This document shows positions 1 to 4,141 of a stretch of DNA of 8,893 nt, one piece after another; within the stretch, counting starts at the first letter, position 1, and every line of letters begins with the position of its first letter. A program made the translations under genes and the position numbers. This DNA comes from UBA1189 sp045654565. GTDB lineage: Bacteria > Bacteroidota > Bacteroidia > Bacteroidales > Bacteroidaceae. A model generated the notes under the pieces. That model was not told the DNA's origin and did not search any database. It saw only the letters and a program-made list of their open reading frames with translations. The stretch spans positions 1-8,893 of the forward strand of contig JAZONP010000146.1 of the NCBI GenBank assembly GCA_045654565.1, given 5' to 3'.

Positions 1-548
1 TTGAGGAGTGCGGTGTGGCGGCTACATTCGCAGATGCGCTCGAAGGTGGAGCGGCTCATGCTGTCGTTGGTGGCGAAGTACTCCGTGAGGCGCTTCTCGA
101 TGACGGCATCGGTGAGCTTCTTGGTGCCTGTGGGGCCGCCGCTCACGACCTTGGCTGAGCGCATGGCATGCTCCAGCTCTGCGCAGGGAGCAAAGGAGAT
201 GCGGCTCACGCTGATGTCCTTGGAGGTGATGTGGTCTTCCTTGCGCTTATTGCCACAGGTGAGGGTGAGGCTGAAGGTGCCCAGGTGGTCCAGCTCCACG
301 CGATTGCCGTCGAGGAGAGCATCGGCGAGGTGTTGCCCCACGGCTTGCAGCACGGCCAGCACGTCGGCTTGGGTGATGCTGCTGGCATAGTTGATGGCAT
401 CGGCCAGCTTACTGGTGGTGATGACTTCGCTCCCCACGATGGTGACGCCCATGGCGGGGTTCTTCTTGGTGGCACGGCCGGTGAGGTCGTTGCGCTCGTA
501 GAGTTGGTAGGCAATGGTGCCTGACTTCTTGGTGGTTGCTTTTTTCAT
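1..548 (-). CDS. HU/IHF-fold DNA-binding protein with C-terminal winged-helix region (3' end cut by window)
   Basis: The frame is open from an ATG at 546-548 to the window edge, giving 182 residues and no stop, so the C terminus is missing. It starts MKKATTKKSGTIAYQLYER. Residues about 10-125 have the HU-fold layout of Bacteroidetes proteins: a first strand, a LADAINYASSITQADV helix pair (48-63), a second helix ending in LLDGNRVELDHLGTFSLTL (78-96) with the typical DG..V.L..LGTF signature, and a basic segment (GNKRKEDH) after it. Residues about 140-182 (TKKLTDAVIEKRL, then SRSTFERICECS) look like a winged helix-turn-helix. This matches the known HU-HIG class, in which an HU domain is fused to a wHTH. 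Its role is inferred to be binding or bending of DNA, perhaps at the repeats upstream. It is divergent from the VapE-like gene. No clear Shine-Dalgarno sequence is seen. The frame is convincing; the exact subfamily is less certain. Confidence 0.85.
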   Translation of the reverse strand, partial: MKKATTKKSGTIAYQLYERNDLTGRATKKNPAMGVTIVGSEVITTSKLADAINYASSITQADVLAVLQAVGQHLADALLDGNRVELDHLGTFSLTLTCGNKRKEDHITSKDISVSRISFAPCAELEHAMRSAKVVSGGPTGTKKLTDAVIEKRLTEYFATNDSMSRSTFERICECSRHTALL

Positions 549-560
549 AAATTAGGGGGA

Positions 561-640
561 GTGTTTAGTGTTTAGAGTTTAGTGTGTAGAGTTTAGTGTG
601 TAGTGTTTAGGGTGTAGAGTTTAGTGTTTAGTGTTTAGTA
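561..640. repeat. Tandem 7-bp repeat array, 11 in-register units (array A)
   Basis: Eleven consecutive heptamers without a single indel run from 561 to 637, plus a partial GTA. The units are GTGTTTA (five times), GAGTTTA (three times), GTGTGTA (twice) and GGGTGTA (once). The consensus is GTGTTTA, or TAAACAC on the other strand. Variation is restricted to positions 2, 3 and 5; positions 1, 4, 6 and 7 are constant. The array lies 13 bp upstream of the HU-type start codon and is therefore inside that gene's predicted mRNA leader. Confidence 0.9.
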
Positions 641-651
641 TTCACGCTCAT

Positions 652-672
652 CTTTAACCTATAACCCATAAC
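652..672. repeat. Short 7-bp repeat array in opposite sense (array A')
   Basis: Three adjacent heptamers, CTTTAAC, CTATAAC and CCATAAC, carry the TAAC core on the plus strand, whereas array A carries TAAAC on the minus strand. The two arrays therefore face each other across 11 bp. With only three units, chance cannot be excluded from this array alone; the other arrays nearby make it credible. Confidence 0.55.
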
Positions 673-690
673 CGTGGCAAAGCCACATTA

Positions 691-781
691 ACCGTTAAAA
701 TTGCAATCTCTGAAGTAGCAAAATTGGGGTTGTTTTTCTGACTTTTCACTATTATTTCGCAAAAAATTAAAATTTGTTCTT
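691..781. other. AT-rich block
   Basis: This stretch is clearly richer in A and T than the flanking genes, especially at 741-781, where a run of A6 is followed by TTAAAATTTG. No reading frame or promoter match was found in it. It directly abuts the 22-bp repeat element, an arrangement seen in many replication origins; that function is only a hypothesis here. Confidence 0.5.
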
Positions 782-877
782 CTTATTGTCTGCTGGGCAG
801 CAGACGCGCGTATGCAGGGCGGTATACGCGTGTATGCAGAGCAGTGAATGCGCGTATGCAGCGCGGCATACAATAAG
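782..877. repeat. 96-bp palindromic element built from 22-bp tandem repeats
   Basis: Three adjacent 22-bp units lie at 806-827, 828-849 and 850-871, all sharing the core GTATGCAG. Units 1 and 3 match at 20 of 22 positions and units 1 and 2 at 16 of 22. A more diverged copy (14 of 22 against unit 1) lies at 784-805. The array is bounded by a perfect 8-bp inverted repeat, CTTATTGT (782-789) and ACAATAAG (870-877). The outer arms can be extended to 28 bp each (782-809 and 850-877) with 23 matches. Individual units are themselves hairpins: GTCTGCTG-GG-CAGCAGAC at 788-805 and GTATGC-N6-GCATAC at 854-871. No transposase is present. It may be a protein-binding array, an origin-like iteron set, or a small dispersed palindromic element. 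Confidence 0.8.
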
Positions 878-888
878 TTTGTTGGATG

Positions 889-919
889 CAAAATTACGAA
901 AAAGTTTGTCCACGAGCAA
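889..919 (-). promoter_or_regulatory. Predicted Bacteroidetes-type promoter for the HU-type gene
   Basis: On the minus strand a TTG (919-917) lies 20 bp before TAATTTTG (896-889), a full match to the Bacteroidetes primary sigma -7 consensus TAnnTTTG. Transcription would begin near 882-884 and run leftwards through the 22-bp repeat element and both 7-bp arrays before reaching the start codon at 548, giving a leader of about 335 nt. No better match was found closer to the gene. Confidence 0.6.
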
Positions 920-944
920 GCATTTGCCCATCGAAAATATCTTA

Positions 945-975
945 TTGTAGAGGCTTTTCGGGGGATATATCTTTG
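945..975 (+). promoter_or_regulatory. Predicted Bacteroidetes-type promoter for the VapE-like gene
   Basis: TTG (945-947) lies 20 bp before TATCTTTG (968-975), a full TAnnTTTG match. Transcription is expected a few bases after 975, which leaves almost no leader before the ATG at 983. The box uses the same 20-bp spacing as the divergent promoter, and the two TTG elements stand back to back 25 bp apart. Confidence 0.65.
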
Positions 976-982
976 CAGCGTT

Positions 983-2368
983 ATGAAAACGTCTAATGCT
1001 AAAAATCTCCGCCGTGAAGTGAAACGTCAGCTCAAGGAGCTGCGCGGCAGAGTCGGCCAGATGGCTGTAGATGAGCACACAGAGTGTGCAAAGATTAACG
1101 ATGAACGTTTAACGTTGAACGAGGAGGTAGTAGTGAGCGATGAGGGACAATCTTTGACTTTAGCCCCTTCGGGCGTCGACCTTCGGTTCAACTCTCATCT
1201 TTCCACTTTCAACTCCCAAAAGCCTACGCTTCCAGAGTTGGAGCAGTTTGTGCGGCGCGACTATGACCTGCGCTACAATGTCTTGACCGAGCAGGCAGAG
1301 TATCGCCGTCGTGATGAGGCGAATGGCGAGTACAGGCCGGTGACGCAGCGTGTCTACCGCACTTGGCTCACCGACCTGCAGCGGGAGGGCATGGAGTTCT
1401 GGAAGATCGATGGACTGCGCACGGCCATAGAGTCGATGCACATCGAGGTCTATCACCCCGTGAAGCACTACTTCGGCACGTTGCCCCAGTGGGATGGCGA
1501 GGACCGCATCGCGCCCCTCATGCGTCGCCTCACGAGGGATGAGGTGATGGTGGGGTACCTCTGTCGTTGGCTGCTGGCCTTCGTGGCACAGGCACAGGGT
1601 AGGGAAGAGGCGCTCTATGCCAACAGTGTGGCGCCCATCCTCATCAGCGAGCAGCAGGGATGGCACAAGAGCACCTTCTGTCGTCTGCTGCTACCGCCCG
1701 AGCTGAGGATGTTCTACACCGACAACTTCAACCTCACGGCCGAGAGCCAGTGTGAACGCCGCCTCACGGACTGCCTGCTCATCAACCTCGACGAGTATGA
1801 CCGCTACTCGGCACGCAAGCAGAGCACGCTGAAGAACCTCATGCAGATGTCCTCGCTACGTATGCGCAAGGCCTATGCCCGCAATGCCACCACGCTGCCC
1901 CGCATCGCCTCGTTCATCGGCACCAGCAACACGCCCTACCTTCCCACCGACCCCACGGGCACCCGCCGCTTCCTCTGCGTGGAGCTCGCGGAGATGATCG
2001 ATGTGGACACGCCCATCGAGCACAAGCAGCTGTATGCGCAGTGCATGTACCTATTAAACAGTGGGGAGCGTCATCACTTCACCGCCGAGGAGGTCAAGGA
2101 CATCGAGCTGCGCAACCGTGCCTACCGCCACATACCACCTGTGGAGGAGCTCTGCATGAGATACTTCCGCCAGCCCCGTGAGGGCGAAGAGCCGCAACTG
2201 CTCACGGCGGCCGACATTTATGAGCACCTGCGCCAGCGCAACCCTCGCCTCATGCGTGGGGTGAATGAGCAGAACTTCGGTGCCCTGCTCCGTGAGTGGG
2301 GCTTCGAGCGCAGGGAGCATAAGCACCGCAGGGTGTACAAAATTTGCAAATTGAAAATTAATAATTGA
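983..2368 (+). CDS. VapE-like P-loop ATPase with DUF3874-like C-terminal domain
   Basis: This 461-residue protein starts at the ATG at 983, just after a good promoter; M27 (1061) is an alternative start. Residues 1-85 are a charged, low-complexity lead-in partly encoded by 7-bp repeats. From about 90, RRDYDLRYNVLTEQAEYR and WDGEDRIAPLMRRLT (170-184) are typical of Bacteroidetes VapE-type proteins. The ATPase core has a P-loop-like SEQQGWHKSTF (222-232), a Walker B-like CLLINLDEYD (264-273), a sensor-like FIGTSN (311-316) and a basic TGTRRF (325-330) that may be the arginine finger. Residues about 385-455 (LTAADIYEHLR, then FGALLREWGFERR and RVYKI) resemble the DUF3874 wHTH-like tail. VapE-type enzymes are superfamily 3-like replication helicases of phages, satellites and integrated elements. 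The inferred role is DNA unwinding; the partner DNA is unknown. The P-loop is atypical, with His where the glycine before Lys is expected. The last residues, KICKLKINN, are encoded by a 7-bp repeat array. Confidence 0.85.
   Translation: MKTSNAKNLRREVKRQLKELRGRVGQMAVDEHTECAKINDERLTLNEEVVVSDEGQSLTLAPSGVDLRFNSHLSTFNSQKPTLPELEQFVRRDYDLRYNVLTEQAEYRRRDEANGEYRPVTQRVYRTWLTDLQREGMEFWKIDGLRTAIESMHIEVYHPVKHYFGTLPQWDGEDRIAPLMRRLTRDEVMVGYLCRWLLAFVAQAQGREEALYANSVAPILISEQQGWHKSTFCRLLLPPELRMFYTDNFNLTAESQCERRLTDCLLINLDEYDRYSARKQSTLKNLMQMSSLRMRKAYARNATTLPRIASFIGTSNTPYLPTDPTGTRRFLCVELAEMIDVDTPIEHKQLYAQCMYLLNSGERHHFTAEEVKDIELRNRAYRHIPPVEELCMRYFRQPREGEEPQLLTAADIYEHLRQRNPRLMRGVNEQNFGALLREWGFERREHKHRRVYKICKLKINN
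1094..1121. repeat. 7-bp repeat array inside the VapE-like coding sequence (array B)
   Basis: Four contiguous heptamers, ATTAACG, ATGAACG, TTTAACG and TTGAACG, encode residues about 38-46 (INDERLTLN). Positions 2, 4, 5, 6 and 7 are constant. Seven is not a multiple of three, so loss or gain of one unit would shift the frame. Confidence 0.75.
1187..1214. repeat. Second 7-bp repeat array inside the VapE-like coding sequence (array C)
   Basis: Four contiguous heptamers, TTCAACT, CTCATCT, TTCCACT and TTCAACT, encode residues about 69-78 (FNSHLSTFNS). The first and last units are identical. The region sits in the poorly conserved lead-in of the protein, ahead of the recognisable VapE-type part. 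Confidence 0.7.
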
Positions 2369-2375
2369 AAATTGA
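2341..2375. repeat. 7-bp repeat array running over the VapE-like stop codon (array D)
   Basis: The heptamers are AATTTGC, AAATTGA, AAATTAA, TAATTGA and AAATTGA, of which the last four are the clear units (2348-2375). On the minus strand they read TTCAATT-like. The TGA stop (2366-2368) is part of one unit, so the protein's last residues come from the repeat. A sixth, decayed unit may follow at 2376-2382. Confidence 0.75.
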
Positions 2376-2382
2376 AAATGAC

Positions 2383-2418
2383 GACGACCGACACCCCGCA
2401 ACGGGGGTGTCGGTCGTC
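2383..2418. terminator. Strong 15-bp hairpin after the VapE-like gene
   Basis: GACGACCGACACCCC (2383-2397) and its exact reverse complement (2404-2418) flank a 6-nt loop, GCAACG. The hairpin begins 15 bp after the stop codon. It is followed by AAATATCATATATA rather than a U-run on the plus strand, so it is not a textbook intrinsic terminator. On the minus strand it is followed by a short T-rich stretch. It may still stop transcription, protect the mRNA 3' end, or take part in the structure described at 2552-2590. Confidence 0.6.
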
Positions 2419-2551
2419 AAATATCATATATACAGATAGTTACAGGCGATTACCGACACCTAGACTAAAAAAGGGGAAACATGTTTCTGTCATCGTTTTC
2501 TTTATCGTCGGCGTTGAAAAGCCTTTCTTTTCTTCTGCTTCGCTCCACTTG
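2419..2551. other. Non-coding stretch between the two hairpins, no gene seen
   Basis: I saw no credible gene in these bases. They contain a third copy of ACCGACACC (2452-2460), a purine run AAAAAAGGGGAAAC, and a perfect 12-bp palindrome GAAACATGTTTC (2476-2487). An ATG within this palindrome opens a 60-codon frame, but that frame reads straight through the terminator at 2552-2590 and has no recognisable features. Confidence 0.5.
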
Positions 2552-2590
2552 TCCCCGATGCCGCGTGATGTGGTGTCGGGGGATTTTTTG
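2552..2590 (+). terminator. Predicted intrinsic terminator upstream of murD
   Basis: CCCCGATGCC (2553-2562) pairs with GGTGTCGGGG (2572-2581) through 10 pairs, two of them G-U, around a 9-nt loop. A run of six T (2584-2589) follows. It would end transcripts from the VapE-like gene or from the intervening stretch before the murD promoter. Confidence 0.7.
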
Positions 2591-2618
2591 TGTGATGAGA
2601 AGAAATGTGCGATTCGGA

Positions 2619-2649
2619 TGTTTATTATCAAGAATATTTAGTATCTTCG
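2619..2649 (+). promoter_or_regulatory. Possible murD promoter
   Basis: TATCTTCG (2642-2649) differs at one base from the TAnnTTTG consensus. Upstream at 2619-2623 is TGTTT, only a weak match to the -33 element. The position, between a terminator and the GTG start at 2699, supports it and implies a leader of about 45 nt. Confidence 0.45.
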
Positions 2650-2698
2650 CGGATTATTTATAAACTTAGGATAAATCGATTTAGACAAGTATATTCCA

Positions 2699-4033
2699 GT
2701 GGCAAAGAGAATCGTAATATTAGGCGGAGGCGAGAGCGGCGTGGGCGCTGCGGTCTTGGCTCAGAAGGAGGGATTCGACGTGTTTCTCTCGGACATGTCG
2801 ACCATCAAGGAACATTATCGACAGATGCTCGAGGAGCATCACATCGCGTGGGAGGACGGGCAGCACACCGAGGCGCTCATCCTCAATGCCGACGAGGTAA
2901 TCAAGAGTCCGGGCATACCGGCCGAGGCGCCCATGATGCGCAAGATTGCCGAGAAGGGCATCCCCGTGATCTCGGAGATTGAGTTTGCCGGGCGCTACAC
3001 CGACGCCAAGATGGTGTGTATCACGGGTAGTAACGGTAAGACGACCACCACATCGCTCATCTACCATATCTTCAAGAGCGCGGGCTACAACGTGGGCCTC
3101 GCGGGTAACATCGGGCAGAGCCTGGCCTATCAGGTGGCCACGTGTGACTATGACTGGTATGTCATCGAGCTCAGCAGTTTCCAACTCGACAACATGTATG
3201 AGTTCCGTGCGCACATCGCCATTCTGCTCAACATCACGCCCGACCACCTGGACCGCTACAACCACAACATGCAGGAGTATGTGGATGCCAAGTTCCGCAT
3301 CCTGCAGAACCAGACCGACGAGGATGCCTTCGTCTTCTGGAACGACGACCCCATCATCCAGCGCGAGCTCTCGAAGCATGGCATACATGCCAAGCTGTAC
3401 CCCTTCGCCGAGGAGAAGCGCGAGGGCGTGACGGCCTATACCGACGCGGACGAGCTCTACTTCAACACGCCCTATGCCTTCAACATGGAGCAGGAGGAGC
3501 TGGCACTCACGGGCAAGCACAACCTGTACAACTCGATGGCGGCAGGCATCTCGGCCTCGCTCTCGGGTATCACCAAGGAGGTCATCCGCGAGGCACTGGC
3601 CACCTTCAAGGGCGTGGAGCACCGCTTGGAGTATGTGACCCGCGTGCGTGGTGTGGACTACATCAACGACTCCAAGGCCACGAACGTGAACAGCTGCTGG
3701 TATGCCCTGCAGAGCATGACGCAGAAGACCATCCTCATCCTCGGTGGCAAGGACAAGGGCAACGACTATACCGAGATTGCCGACCTCGTGCGCGAGAAGT
3801 GCGTGGGACTCATCTATATGGGCTTGCACAACGAGAAGTTGCACGACTTCTTCGACCCCTTCGGGCTCCCCGTGGCCGACGTGCAGAGCATGCAGGATGC
3901 CGTGGATGCCGCCTACCGCATGGCACAGAAGGGCGAGGCGGTGCTGCTCAGCCCCTGCTGCGCGAGCTTCGACCTCTTCAAGAGTTACGAGGACCGAGGC
4001 GAGCAGTTCAAGCAGTGTGTGAGAAAATTGTGA
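2699..4033 (+). CDS. murD: UDP-N-acetylmuramoyl-L-alanine--D-glutamate ligase MurD
   Basis: This cytoplasmic enzyme adds D-glutamate to UDP-MurNAc-L-Ala with ATP, in the assembly of peptidoglycan precursor. The 444-residue length is normal for the family. Seen in order: an N-terminal nucleotide-binding motif VILGGGESGVG (6-16), KSPGIP (69-74), the ATP P-loop GSNGKTTT (110-117), ELSSFQLD (157-164), NITPDHLDRY (178-187), GKHN (272-275), HRLE (308-311), NDSKATN (323-329), GGKDKG (349-354), and the C-terminal LSPCCASFDLF (417-427) with RGEQF (433-437). All three Mur ligase domains appear complete. The GTG start is chosen because the frame has no upstream ATG before a stop at 2672 and MAKRIVILGGG is the expected N terminus. 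It is not next to other division or cell wall genes: the VapE-like gene precedes it and lon follows. Confidence 0.97.
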   Translation: MAKRIVILGGGESGVGAAVLAQKEGFDVFLSDMSTIKEHYRQMLEEHHIAWEDGQHTEALILNADEVIKSPGIPAEAPMMRKIAEKGIPVISEIEFAGRYTDAKMVCITGSNGKTTTTSLIYHIFKSAGYNVGLAGNIGQSLAYQVATCDYDWYVIELSSFQLDNMYEFRAHIAILLNITPDHLDRYNHNMQEYVDAKFRILQNQTDEDAFVFWNDDPIIQRELSKHGIHAKLYPFAEEKREGVTAYTDADELYFNTPYAFNMEQEELALTGKHNLYNSMAAGISASLSGITKEVIREALATFKGVEHRLEYVTRVRGVDYINDSKATNVNSCWYALQSMTQKTILILGGKDKGNDYTEIADLVREKCVGLIYMGLHNEKLHDFFDPFGLPVADVQSMQDAVDAAYRMAQKGEAVLLSPCCASFDLFKSYEDRGEQFKQCVRKL

Positions 4034-4036
4034 GTG

Positions 4037-4120
4037 TGTCATCCTGAGTGAAACGAAGGATCTCGCGCAGGGACTTTGCCTGGCACGATTGCGAGATTCT
4101 TCACTGCGTTCAGAATGACA
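4037..4120. repeat. Dispersed-type palindromic repeat filling the murD-lon gap
   Basis: The arms at 4038-4066 and 4091-4119 are inverted copies, 22 of 29 positions matching plus three further G-U pairs in RNA; one more pair extends them to 4037 and 4120. The loop is 24 nt. The arms carry GTCATCCTGAGTGAAACGAA and, on the other side, a TTCAGAATGAC end. This is the well-known type of intergenic GTCATTCTGAGCGnAGCGAA repeat found in many genomes, often mistranslated as short VILNAVKNL-like proteins; an antisense frame here does contain VILNAVKNLA. It starts 3 bp after the murD stop and ends 21 bp before lon. Confidence 0.8.
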
Positions 4121-4141
4121 ATGTGAAAAGAAAATGAACCT

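Larger units (their letters stand above)
549..982. other. Gene-free, repeat-rich region between the divergent HU-type and VapE-like genes
   Basis: No credible gene was found in these 434 bases. From left to right it holds a 7-bp tandem array (561-640), a short 7-bp array of opposite sense (652-672), a small hairpin GTGGC-AAA-GCCAC (674-686) directly followed by the palindrome TTAAC-C-GTTAA (688-698), an AT-rich block (about 691-781), a palindromic element made of 22-bp repeats (782-877), and two divergent promoters (889-919 and 945-975). A reading frame entering the VapE-like gene is open from 848, but that part lies inside the 22-bp repeats and upstream of the promoter, so I treat it as non-coding. 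Confidence 0.75.

Noticed and set aside
1..524. Two plus-strand frames at the left edge
   Set aside because: They are antisense to the HU-type gene, whose HU signature (DG..V.L..LGTF) is clear on the minus strand.
782..877. CRISPR array from repeated 22-bp units
   Set aside because: The units are directly adjacent with no unique spacers and no cas genes are visible.
773..883. Target site duplication TTTGTT around the palindromic element
   Set aside because: The copies are at unequal distance from the element's ends (773-778 and 878-883) and the sequence is simple, so chance is likely.
848..982. Upstream extension of the VapE-like frame to an ATG at 848
   Set aside because: The extra 45 codons lie inside the 22-bp repeats and across both promoters; the ATG at 983 directly follows a full promoter match.
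2481..2663. 60-codon plus-strand frame after a purine-rich stretch
   Set aside because: It reads through a predicted intrinsic terminator and into the murD promoter, and its product has no recognisable features.
2720..4042. Long 440-codon open frame antisense to murD
   Set aside because: murD is a complete, motif-verified gene on the plus strand. Its GC-rich third positions remove stops from the antisense frame, and the antisense product is low-complexity and rich in Val, Leu, His and Glu without domains.
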